This document shows positions 17,741 to 25,346 of a DNA stretch of 53,391 nt, piece by piece. Numbering within the stretch: the first letter of the stretch is position 1; each line of letters starts with the position of its first letter. The translations under genes and the position numbers were made by a program. The notes under the pieces were generated by a model, which was not told the DNA's origin, made no database searches, and worked only from the letters and a program-made list of their open reading frames with translations. Origin of the DNA: JBBAEA01 sp041656175. GTDB taxonomy: Bacteria; Myxococcota_A; Bradymonadia; UBA4248. The stretch spans positions 1-53,391 of the forward strand of contig JBBAEA010000007.1 of the NCBI GenBank assembly GCA_041656175.1, in the 5' to 3' direction.

Positions 17741-17956
17741 GACTTTGTGCTTGCACAGCAGCCAAGCCTAGGACAAGCGCAAACCTCTATGAATGCCAAA
17801 ACTGGACGGGGCGTCGCGGGGTGTCCCCGCGGAGGGGGTAGACGCAAACCCGCGCACAGCGCGGGGTAGCGGCGGAGGGGGAAACTTCCCCCACAAAAAA
17901 AATAGCCTTGAAAATTATCCATTTGACGACTTTGTGCTTGCACAGCAGCCAAGCCT
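17741..17956. repeat. 29-bp perfect direct repeats flanking repeat A8
   Basis: An identical 29-bp sequence, starting GACTTTGTGCTTGCAC, is present at 17741-17769 and 17928-17956. The 158 bp between the copies contain short-form repeat A8 and its A-rich right flank. This is what duplication of a target during insertion, or an ectopic recombination event, would leave. No gene is seen in 17629-18073. Confidence 0.9.
17816..17892 (+). repeat. Short hairpin repeat, family A short form, copy A8
   Basis: A leading hairpin GCGGGG-TGT-CCCCGC is followed by GGGGGTAG, an inner stem CCCGCGC-ACA-GCGCGGG, and the family right end GGAGGGGG-AAAC-TTCCCCC. The A-rich right flank (CTTGAAAATTATC-x-ATTT) is shared with copy A7 at 52.6 kb. 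Confidence 0.8.
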
Positions 17957-18073
17957 CCTAGACAACTACTACTTGCTAGCGACGTTTTAAAATGTTAGCA
18001 AGCTTAACTCGCGCCTACGTAAACAAGCGTTAGGCGTAGAAACATAGACCAATATTCAAATAATGAGGAAAAC

Positions 18074-18232
18074 ATGGTAGATAGCACTGAAGAAAAAACA
18101 GCCGCAGAAGAACCCCGAATGGTTTGTTATATTTGTAAAAAACTCTCGCCAAAATCCGATATGGTCGAAGTAGAGTACGAAAAAGGCAAAACCGTGTGGG
18201 TACTCTCGAAGTACGTAAAATACGAACAATAG
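18074..18232 (+). CDS. Small CxxC protein, 52 aa
   Basis: A small ORF supported by GAGG 5 nt before ATG 18074. The product has an acidic/Lys N-terminal tail (residues 1-15), then RMVCYICKKLSPKSDMVEVEY with one C-x-x-C knuckle, then a strand-rich end (KTVWVLSKYVKYEQ). It could be one half of a treble-clef or zinc-ribbon whose second Cys pair has been replaced, or a metal-binding homodimer. No family assigned. It lies upstream of rsmH on the same strand, separated by another small ORF. The opposite-strand frame over the same bases looks like a shadow. Confidence 0.65.
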   Translation: MVDSTEEKTAAEEPRMVCYICKKLSPKSDMVEVEYEKGKTVWVLSKYVKYEQ

Positions 18233-18324
18233 AGCCTGTCACGAAATTTTGTGCGGCTTAACTAAGATTAAGGCGAGTATCTTAGCCGTCGTGACTTTGT
18301 GTAAAGCAGAACAGTGAGTAAATA

Positions 18325-18429
18325 ATGCCGCCCACCCCTTATGCCGTAGATCGCGTGGCCATCATGGTTGGTCTCTTATCTTTTGTCGTTGCCACCATAG
18401 TGGCGTGGGCAGCGCTGAGCTTTAACTAA
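18325..18429 (+). CDS. Small single-TM protein, 34 aa
   Basis: A 34-residue ORF with a short polar N-terminus (MPPTPYAVDR) and one strong TM helix (VAIMVGLLSFVVATIVAWAAL). It ends 4 nt before the rsmH start, so co-transcription with rsmH is probable. The ribosome-binding site is weak (GTGAG). I assign no function. In many bacteria a cell-division gene (mraZ) precedes rsmH; this is not MraZ. Confidence is limited by size. Confidence 0.5.
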   Translation: MPPTPYAVDRVAIMVGLLSFVVATIVAWAALSFN

Positions 18430-18433
18430 AACG

Positions 18434-19390
18434 ATGACCGAATTTCATCACCTAGCTGTTTTGATGCAAGAGGTCATCGATATGCTGGCTCCTAAAGAAG
18501 GGGAAGCAGCCCTTGATTTGACGCTGGGTGGTGCTGGACATGCTAGGGCTATCGCCAAAAAATTGGGTGTCACGGGTGCGCTCTATGGCTTAGACCGCGA
18601 CCCCACAGCGCTCGCGGTAGCTCGCCAAAGACTGCAAACGCTAGCGCCTAGCATTCACACGGCGCTCGCCAATTTTGCCGATCTCGACTCGGCTCTTAGT
18701 GAGCTTGGCGCCAAAAGCGCAAACGAAGGTGGCGGTTTTGACATGGTACTTGCCGACCTCGGCGTGAGCTCCCACCAGCTCGATAACGCCAAGCGCGGTT
18801 TTTCCTTCCAAAGCGATGCGCCACTTGATATGCGCATGGGCAGCGAGGGAGAGAGCGCGGCAGAGCTACTGAAGCGGGTAAAGACAGAAGAACTTGCAGA
18901 TATTTTGTTCTATTACGGTGATATTCGTCAATCGCGTCGTATGGCCCGCGAAATAAGCGCTCAAGCGCAAGTGGGGAAACTTGAAACGACCAAAGAGCTG
19001 GCACAGCTCTGCGAGAAATTACTCGGTGGCGCGCGACCGGGTCAAATCCACCCCGCAACCCGCGTGTTCCAAGCACTGCGGATCGCTGTAAACGATGAGT
19101 TACGCTCCATCGAGATGATGCTTAAACAGTTACCCCGTTGGTGTAAAGCAGGCGCGCGCGTCGCCATCATTAGCTTTCACTCTGGCGAAGATCGCATCAT
19201 TAAACAGCAGTTTCGAAACTGGCAAGAACCCTGCGTTTGCCCAAAATCTTTACCGTTGTGCGCCTGTTCACTCAAAAGCCTCGGACAGGTACTTAGCAGA
19301 AAAGCCGTCGTCGCTAGCGACGATGAGTGTGCCCAAAACCCGCGAGCCCGTAGCGCTAAGTTGCGGGGCTTTCGCTTTCGAGATCACTAA
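18434..19390 (+). CDS. rsmH: 16S rRNA (cytosine1402-N4)-methyltransferase RsmH
   Basis: RsmH (MraW) methylates N4 of C1402 in the decoding centre of 16S rRNA using SAM. Visible family features are the SAM-binding DLTLGGAGHARAIA (canonical DxTxGxGGH, residues ~27-40), LADLGVSSHQLDNAKRGFSF, GDIRQSRRMAREI, HPATRVFQALRIAVNDEL and the C-terminal SFHSGEDRIIKQQFR. At 318 residues it is full length. Unusually it is not followed by ftsL/ftsI: the next gene, truA, is convergent and overlaps its 3' end by 35 nt. The dcw cluster is therefore broken right after rsmH. Confidence 0.95.
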   Translation: MTEFHHLAVLMQEVIDMLAPKEGEAALDLTLGGAGHARAIAKKLGVTGALYGLDRDPTALAVARQRLQTLAPSIHTALANFADLDSALSELGAKSANEGGGFDMVLADLGVSSHQLDNAKRGFSFQSDAPLDMRMGSEGESAAELLKRVKTEELADILFYYGDIRQSRRMAREISAQAQVGKLETTKELAQLCEKLLGGARPGQIHPATRVFQALRIAVNDELRSIEMMLKQLPRWCKAGARVAIISFHSGEDRIIKQQFRNWQEPCVCPKSLPLCACSLKSLGQVLSRKAVVASDDECAQNPRARSAKLRGFRFRDH

Positions 19391-20153
19391 AAATCTTGAG
19401 CAAACACAGTGCTTGGGGCGGCATCGTCTGACCGGCCATAGAGCGTTGCCCCTTCTCCAATAAGTCTGCGATCCACGCGGGTTTCTGCTTTCCTAGCCCT
19501 ACATCTAAAAGGCTTCCAACCATGATACGCACCATCTGCTTCAAAAAGGCTGTTCCCTTAACATCGATCTGAATAAGCGAGTTCTCTTCGTGCTCTAACG
19601 GGTATTCGTAAATATAGTTCTTTCGTTCAATCGAAACATCATAGATCGTGCGGATTGCGTGTGCAGCTTGGCAGTCGTAAGCGCGAAATGCCGAAAAATT
19701 GTGTGTACCCACAAAATGCTGCGCTCCTTCACGCATTCGCTCAATGTCCAGTGGCGGGCAACTCACCGCGTACTTGAGTAAAGACGGCGGAAGCGTAAAA
19801 CCCTCCCACAACAAATAGCGGTAGTGCTTACCATTGTTTTGTGATCTTGGGTTAAAATCTGCAGCCACAATATAGGCTCTGCGCACTTGAATGTTCCACG
19901 GCGTCGTGGCGTTGATCGCCACCTTCCAACGCTCCTCATCATAAGCTCTGTCACTATCAAAGTACGCGATCTGGTATTGCGCATGAACTCCAGCATCCGT
20001 GCGGCTCGCCGCCATCACTAAAACTGGCTTCCCGCCATGAATCTTGGACAGCGCCGTCTCTAGCGCTTCTTGTACACTGGGAACATCTCTTTGGCGTTGC
20101 CAACCTGAATATGCCGTACCATCGTAGGCAACGATTAATGCTATTCTTTGCAT
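19356..20153 (-). CDS. truA: tRNA pseudouridine(38-40) synthase TruA
   Basis: TruA isomerises uridines 38-40 in the tRNA anticodon arm. The 265-residue protein starts with the family motif RIALIVAYDGTAYSGWQRQ and has the catalytic Asp in AASRTDAGVHA (~residue 52). It contains FNPRSQNNGKHYRYLLW, HNFSAFRA and FLKQMVRIMVGSLLDVG. It lies 16 nt downstream of the GAF histidine kinase on the same strand, probably in one transcript, and its 3' end overlaps rsmH convergently. Confidence 0.95.
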   Translation of the reverse strand: MQRIALIVAYDGTAYSGWQRQRDVPSVQEALETALSKIHGGKPVLVMAASRTDAGVHAQYQIAYFDSDRAYDEERWKVAINATTPWNIQVRRAYIVAADFNPRSQNNGKHYRYLLWEGFTLPPSLLKYAVSCPPLDIERMREGAQHFVGTHNFSAFRAYDCQAAHAIRTIYDVSIERKNYIYEYPLEHEENSLIQIDVKGTAFLKQMVRIMVGSLLDVGLGKQKPAWIADLLEKGQRSMAGQTMPPQALCLLKIFSDLESESPAT

Positions 20154-20169
20154 ATGAATTTGGCTGGCC

Positions 20170-21999
20170 TTACACTGTGTTCGTTGCGGGTAGTCGCAAG
20201 TAGAATTTTGTTCCGTGTGGTTCGACGTTTTCGTACGAAATGCTGCCGTTGTGCGCCTCTACGGCTTTTTTGACTATAGAAAGCCCTAAGCCGCTTCCCC
20301 CTCGTTTGCCATATGTTACAAAGGCGTCAAATAACGATTTGCCCAAATGCGATGGAATTCCCACCCCGTTGTCTTCAATCGTCAACAACAGATCCTCGCC
20401 TTCAGTGTATGTTCTAATGATAATCTTCCCATGGCTTTCTATGGCTTCCATCGCATTTCGCGCCAGATTTACTACGGCACGCTGAATTTTCATGGCGTCA
20501 TAAACCCAATGACCCTTATATTCTTCGATGATTTCGAGTTCTATCTCACGGCGTTCTGCCTCGGGTCTTAGCAAATCTTCTATGTCTTGCATGGTGCTGC
20601 TCAACAAGGTTTTTCGCGCCAAAAGCGCTGTTTCTCCACGAGCAAAAAGCAAAATTTCGTTCGTCATTTTTTGGATCGTGTCAAACTGCTTGTCGATGGT
20701 TTGAGCCCACAATTTACGCTTAGCCTCATCATCCTGCTTAGCCATCAATTCGACATATCCCGAAATGATGGAGAACGGGGTTTTAAAATCGTGTAAAACT
20801 GAAAGCAAAAGCTGCCCAATAGCCGTAAGTCGCTGCTCTTTTTCTATGCTTTCGCGTTCAAGTTGCGCTGCAATCGATGGAGCGATATGGTTTGCGATAA
20901 CATTTAACAATTTCATATCGTCATCGTTAAACTCGCGCGCCCGCGTCCCGATCGCTCCGCCGCGTCTGTTGGCTAAAATAAGTGAACCCAGAACACGATC
21001 TTGGTGCACCAAAGCCACAGCGGCAACACTTTTAAGCTCAATACCCAAGTGATTTAGCGACAAATCGTAAATAGGATGCTCATTCGTCGCGTATCCCACA
21101 TACGACTCCCGCGATTTGGTCACGCGAGCCGAAATTCCTTCATGCTCTAGCAAGCACTGTGAACTAAAACTTGGCTCCCCTGCTTTGCGATACTGCGATA
21201 AATATAGTGTATGCTGCTCATTGTGCTCCAAAACCAAGCCAACGGCTTGGCACTTCAAAACCTGCAAGCACCTAGCACAAACCGACTGTAAAAGGAGATC
21301 CAAATTACTCGCATCGGCCGCGAGTCGCTCTATGGTATAGAGAACGTCGAGCTCTTCTTTGCGCTGTACCAGTTGCTCGTGTGCCTCAAGCAGGCTCGCA
21401 TGCTGCCCAATAGCTTCCAAATACAGACTGTGATTGGTAATCGTAGTCGCGATCTGCGTACAAATGACGGCGAGCAACTCTTGATCCGCTACACTAAAAT
21501 ACGACTCTCGCTTGTTGAGTACCTCGACTACGCCTATCAGTTCGCGTCGCTTCGCATTCCAGATGGGATGACACAAACAAGATCGCGTCTTAAAACCACT
21601 CTCTTCATCAAAACGCGGGTTAAACCACTCGCACTTATACACATCGACGATATTTATCGGCTCACCCGTCAACGCCACGCGCCCAGCAATCCCTTCGCCG
21701 CGCTTAAGAACGATTTTCCCTATTCCCTCTGCCACCGTCGAGTGTAAACAGCGCTCTTCTTTGTCCAAAATAAAAATAGTGGAACGCTCCGCTCGCATCA
21801 AACGCGTTGTTTTATCCACGATGATCCGCAACACGTCGTCTAAGTTGGGCAAAGTCCCAACGGCCATCGCGATTTCTTGGAACGCTTCCAGCTGCTCTTG
21901 CGACTGCATATAACGCGCAAAATAAAAGGCAGCGTCACCCTTTAATTCGGAAAATTGCGTGCCATCGGGTATCCCAGACTCGCCTCTGGCCTTAGTCAT
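20170..21999 (-). CDS. Cytoplasmic GAF-domain sensor histidine kinase
   Basis: A 609-residue histidine kinase without TM segments. Residues ~35-190 and ~215-385 form two GAF-like sensory domains (for example LDDVLRIIVDKTTRLMRAERSTIFILDKEE and GEGIAGRVALTGEPINIVDVY). The HisKA region has H403 in VLHDFKTPFSIISGY. The ATPase domain shows the N box (NLARNAMEAI), G1 (DNGVGIP) and G2 (GGSGLGLSIVKK). Such GAF kinases sense small molecules, redox or nucleotides; the ligand is unknown. No response regulator is encoded nearby, so it is an orphan kinase. It precedes truA on the same strand. Confidence 0.9.
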   Translation of the reverse strand: MTKARGESGIPDGTQFSELKGDAAFYFARYMQSQEQLEAFQEIAMAVGTLPNLDDVLRIIVDKTTRLMRAERSTIFILDKEERCLHSTVAEGIGKIVLKRGEGIAGRVALTGEPINIVDVYKCEWFNPRFDEESGFKTRSCLCHPIWNAKRRELIGVVEVLNKRESYFSVADQELLAVICTQIATTITNHSLYLEAIGQHASLLEAHEQLVQRKEELDVLYTIERLAADASNLDLLLQSVCARCLQVLKCQAVGLVLEHNEQHTLYLSQYRKAGEPSFSSQCLLEHEGISARVTKSRESYVGYATNEHPIYDLSLNHLGIELKSVAAVALVHQDRVLGSLILANRRGGAIGTRAREFNDDDMKLLNVIANHIAPSIAAQLERESIEKEQRLTAIGQLLLSVLHDFKTPFSIISGYVELMAKQDDEAKRKLWAQTIDKQFDTIQKMTNEILLFARGETALLARKTLLSSTMQDIEDLLRPEAERREIELEIIEEYKGHWVYDAMKIQRAVVNLARNAMEAIESHGKIIIRTYTEGEDLLLTIEDNGVGIPSHLGKSLFDAFVTYGKRGGSGLGLSIVKKAVEAHNGSISYENVEPHGTKFYLRLPATNTV

Positions 22000-22273
22000 T
22001 TCGATCTCAAAACTAAATAGTCCACAAAATCACAGAAAGTTTTTACTCGTTTTTGGCGAAGGAGCTAGCTTCCCTTGCTTCATTGCGACTTGCAGCAAAT
22101 ACGAAGTTCTGCGCACGTGCAAAGTGAAGCGCGCCACTCAAATCTTAAGTAAATTCGCCGTTTTTTCGAGTATTGTCAATGTTTGTATGGGCGAGCGTAG
22201 GGATGCCCAGCTTTATTTGTAATAATCTTACGTGCCTTTTGTGTTTTTCGTGGTAAAAAATCTTTTGTGGTAT

Positions 22274-23224
22274 TTAACTATTATCAACGTTTCGCAGCAT
22301 CGTTTCGCAGCGTTGTACTGCCTGTTTAACGGCGTCGCTTTGTAGGGCAAAACGCGCATAGTCGAGCGCTTCTTCGTAACGTTTCATGTTTGTGTTCGCA
22401 ATTACCAACAACTCATAGGCACGTTTAACCTGATCCTCGCCAAGCGCGGCGCGCTTCATCTGTTGCGCCGTTAATTCAAGTTGCTCCCATTCGTGGGCGC
22501 GCGCTAAAACTCGGGCTTGCTCATAGAGAATTTCTGCCTCCCTGCTCGTCGTGTTGGGAGAGTCCTTGCCAAAAATTGCGCGTAGGGTGTTGATGTTCAT
22601 CATGACCATAAACGCGATAATAATGATCATAAAGAGCATCTTAAATATTGCCGCAACAACAAGTGCCGCAATGCCAAACACTAAAGACACGATGGTCGCA
22701 ACAATTTGAGAGCGCCGCTCGGAGAACTTAAACTTTAATCCTGAGTGCAGGAGTTTTCCACCGTCCATAGGCAAAATAGGAATTAAATTAAAGATGCCCC
22801 AGCCAAAATTTACCCATAAACTATAGTTGAGTAAGTGAAGCAAATTCTGTCGCTGCTCTAACCACTCGGGCGATAATCCTAGGTTAATCCCCATCGTGAT
22901 TCCCAAAAACACCGCGCCTAACAACAAACTGGTCAGTGGCCCAGCAAGGGTAATGCGAAAATCCTGCCCATTGCTTTTGGGGAACTCGTGCAGCGTTAGG
23001 CCACCAAAACCATGCAATAAAACCTTGGGCTCTAAACCGTAGCGCTTTGCGAAAAGCGCGTGTCCAAACTCATGGAATAACAGCGCTACCGTTGCACAGA
23101 GCGCAAAAATCAAGCCATTGGTCCAAGAGCCTGTGCTGTATCCCAAAAACAGCATAAGCAGCAAGTACATCGGGTTGACGCCAACTGGTATATCTTTGAA
23201 CGAAAATAAGAAAATCGCCTTCAT
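22274..23224 (-). CDS. Site-2-type membrane metalloprotease (M50) with C-terminal helical repeats
   Basis: A 316-residue integral membrane zinc protease of the M50B (SpoIVFB/rhomboid-unrelated) type. Zinc ligands lie in HEFGH (51-55), and the third ligand Asp154 lies in the conserved NLIPILPMDGG. About six TM helices come before residue 205, and the last ~100 residues are soluble helices resembling TPR units. Such enzymes cleave TM segments of anti-sigma factors or membrane transcription factors, or act on other membrane substrates; the target here is unknown. A good AAGGAG precedes ATG 23224. The gap 22000-22273 upstream of the kinase gene shows nothing recognisable. Confidence 0.85.
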   Translation of the reverse strand: MKAIFLFSFKDIPVGVNPMYLLLMLFLGYSTGSWTNGLIFALCATVALLFHEFGHALFAKRYGLEPKVLLHGFGGLTLHEFPKSNGQDFRITLAGPLTSLLLGAVFLGITMGINLGLSPEWLEQRQNLLHLLNYSLWVNFGWGIFNLIPILPMDGGKLLHSGLKFKFSERRSQIVATIVSLVFGIAALVVAAIFKMLFMIIIIAFMVMMNINTLRAIFGKDSPNTTSREAEILYEQARVLARAHEWEQLELTAQQMKRAALGEDQVKRAYELLVIANTNMKRYEEALDYARFALQSDAVKQAVQRCETMLRNVDNS

Positions 23225-23480
23225 CTACACTCCTTCCACCCCCTAAGAGTTAATACTCTACACTAAGAAGGATATTTCAAGCTCTATGCCGTTTTTTGCT
23301 TTTAAGCCTGCGAAAAATCAGCGGTAACCGCATAGTTGTCGTGTAAATAAACTATATTCTTGCGTTCAAAAAGAACTCCATAAAATCAAGCCCTTATGCA
23401 GAAGGAGCAGCGCCCCCCCGCAATACATTAAAATCTTTTGGTATAGGCGACGCACTATTGTATTTCGTGCAACGCTCAAC

Positions 23481-24713
23481 TTATTTTAATCTAATAAGCT
23501 CAATAGAGCCATCAAAACCGCTCAATTCGATAGAGTAAACCTCTGTTTCGCCGCGTCTGTTGACGTAAGATACGGCATACGCCGCTGTGTCGCCAAAAAA
23601 CGTCATACCTAAGACCAGCGGGCGCGTTGGCAAGAGACTCCCGAGCGAATACAGGTCTTCAGTTTTAAAACTTCTGTTCCCGTGTGTATCATATCTTAAT
23701 TCTAGGCCGTGAACTTTAAAGTTCTTTAGCTCAGTCTTGCTAGAAAAAAGGATTTTCACCTGATACTCATCATTATCGGCATCGAAGCTTTCATGCTCCC
23801 CCAAGTCTCCTTTAAAATCTTTGAGATACTGTGCTTGCAACTCGTCGTCGCCATCATCGTCAGCATCGTCATCAACATCATTGCCTGCGTTATCGCCAGC
23901 ATCAAGTCGAGCCTTGGTAGCTTCATATTCAGCGAAAGGAGTGAGTTCAATTTCTTGAACTTGTTTCGATAGTTTTGCCTCAATTTTATCAAATTCTTCG
24001 AGACTTTCTAGCTTTTTGGCATTTTCTTTGTCAAATGCACATTCAGTGTTGTGAAAATATTCAGTGCGGACGGGATCGCCCTCAGCTTCGCCCGTAAAAT
24101 AGAAGTCGTTACACTCTAAGCCTTTTCCATCTCTCGCCAGAGTAAAGCTGCCAAAATGGCTACTCGCCCCTCCCTCCGTGCCGCTGTTAAAGAAGCGCCT
24201 ATCTCCCATGTGGTAGTACCGGTTTAGCGCTTTGCCCGCAAAAGACAAGCGCACTTCGCCGTCTACGATGGTGAAGAGTGCGTAAACCTCACTGCCGACG
24301 TGGCTGCCACCTTCGCTTTTATCAATCGCGCCTATCAATAATTCTTCGACCCCGTCGCCGCTGACATCGAGAACCGCGTAGCCTACAGATTGCAAGGCTT
24401 GCATCCGACTTTTATCCTCAATGGAGTCCCACACAGCCGCTTCGCCTGAGTACACATCATAATCGCCGCCTGGATTTGCCACGAGATTAAAAAACCGAGC
24501 GATGGTGTCGGCATAAACGCGCATTGCGCCTGGCTCGTTTCCCGCTTTGGGCTCTTGAGGGGCTTGCACCTCGATGGCTTGGGCTACTGCTTTAGGGCTT
24601 TTGTCGACGCGCGTTTTCTCTTCATTTCCTAAATCCTTTTTTCCTTTGCAGCCAAGAAAGAGTATCGCCAAGATGACTAACAATACGTTTAAAACTAAAA
24701 GTTTCGTTCTCAT
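23481..24713 (-). CDS. Lipoprotein with acidic Asp-rich linker
   Basis: A 410-residue lipoprotein: signal peptide MRTKLLVLNVLLVILAILF, lipobox LGC, then a Lys/Glu linker. Residues ~60-245 form a globular part that includes VLDVSGDGVEELLIGAID, one EF-hand/FG-GAP-like calcium loop. An Asp-run (about residues 274-293, DVDDDADDDGDDE) separates it from a C-terminal beta-rich domain. I recognise no enzyme motif. The single VSGDGVEELLIG segment hints at distant relationship to FG-GAP proteins. The gap 23225-23480 downstream holds only a degenerate family-B-like stretch and a C-run. Confidence 0.75.
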   Translation of the reverse strand: MRTKLLVLNVLLVILAILFLGCKGKKDLGNEEKTRVDKSPKAVAQAIEVQAPQEPKAGNEPGAMRVYADTIARFFNLVANPGGDYDVYSGEAAVWDSIEDKSRMQALQSVGYAVLDVSGDGVEELLIGAIDKSEGGSHVGSEVYALFTIVDGEVRLSFAGKALNRYYHMGDRRFFNSGTEGGASSHFGSFTLARDGKGLECNDFYFTGEAEGDPVRTEYFHNTECAFDKENAKKLESLEEFDKIEAKLSKQVQEIELTPFAEYEATKARLDAGDNAGNDVDDDADDDGDDELQAQYLKDFKGDLGEHESFDADNDEYQVKILFSSKTELKNFKVHGLELRYDTHGNRSFKTEDLYSLGSLLPTRPLVLGMTFFGDTAAYAVSYVNRRGETEVYSIELSGFDGSIELIRLK

Positions 24714-24857
24714 TTCACCGCCCCAACTAAATAGTTATTCACTCACGCACAAGCGCTTTAGCACAACGATGCACATTTTAAGTCAGAGCGAACAAAATAG
24801 AAAGCGTTGGAAGACTAGAGCTAGGCTTCATATTTAAGCGCATTTTTTCTTTTTTGT

Positions 24858-25003
24858 GGGGGCTTTGCCCCCTACGCGCAAGCTTCCCTCATTTTCAGCG
24901 GCTTCGCGCTATATTTTTTGCGATGTATGCGCTCAAGCCGCGCATCCATCGCAAAAAATGCGCTCAGTCGCCGAAACTTCGGGTGATCTTGCGCTACCCC
25001 CCC
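24858..25003 (-). repeat. Long hairpin repeat, family A, copy A4
   Basis: On the minus strand it reads GGGGGTAGCGCAAGATC ... GGGAAGCTTGCGCGTAGGGGG-CAAA-GCCCCC. Inner arms (TTTTTTGCGATG with CATCGCAAAAAA) pair. It sits between the acidic lipoprotein gene and the promoter of the small peptide gene. Confidence 0.9.
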
Positions 25004-25066
25004 TGCACTCAAGTACTCTGTCAACGCGAATTTTTCCCCATTACCGCATGCGGCCACTTTGCCCTC

Positions 25067-25095
25067 TTGACAGCAAGACATGGGCTTAATATAAT
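25067..25095 (+). promoter_or_regulatory. Consensus sigma-70 promoter of the peptide gene
   Basis: TTGACA at 25067-25072 and TATAAT at 25090-25095 are both perfect consensus hexamers, separated by exactly 17 bp. Transcription would begin near 25102, leaving a leader of about 30 nt before ATG 25132. I saw no other promoter this good in the window. Confidence 0.8.
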
Positions 25096-25131
25096 GATAC
25101 GTCGGGGGAAGTTATATGCTTAGGAGAAAAT

Positions 25132-25281
25132 ATGGAAAAACCAAAACAAAAGGCTAAAGCGGTCGTTTACCAAAAGCCGAGTATCGAAAATTTGGGAAAA
25201 CTCAGCACGCTAATCCGTGGGAACTCTGGTGCTCGACGTGATATGCCTCCATTCCCATCACCTTCACCCACTAAACTCTAG
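25132..25281 (+). CDS. Putative RiPP precursor peptide, lasso-leader type (49 aa)
   Basis: A short gene with AGGAG 6 nt before the ATG and a perfect promoter. Residues 1-29 carry the pattern of lasso-family RiPP leaders: Y13-x-x-P16-x-I18-x-x-L21-G22-x-L24-x-x-L27-x-x-G30. If cleavage occurs before G30, the remainder is a 20-residue core starting with Gly and having Asp at core position 8 (D37). This is the geometry of a lasso macrolactam ring, followed by a Pro-rich tail. The usual Thr at -2 is Ile28. There is no Cys. No cyclase (asparagine synthetase-like), leader peptidase or PqqD-like protein is encoded nearby, so the maturation route is unknown. An ABC exporter gene follows 65 nt downstream. 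Confidence 0.65.
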   Translation: MEKPKQKAKAVVYQKPSIENLGKLSTLIRGNSGARRDMPPFPSPSPTKL

Positions 25282-25346
25282 AATCACTGGCTCTAGAAAC
25301 GAGCTGCAATGTTAATGCTGCAAACCGCAAGGCCGCGGAAAATAAA

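Noticed and set aside
17629..17952. 108-codon upstream extension of the 15.7-kb lipoprotein
   Set aside because: It runs through repeat A8 and lacks a signal peptide; ATG 17628 has a ribosome-binding site and signal peptide.
18030..18242. 70-codon minus-strand frame
   Set aside because: Antisense to the 52-residue gene, which has the better start signals.
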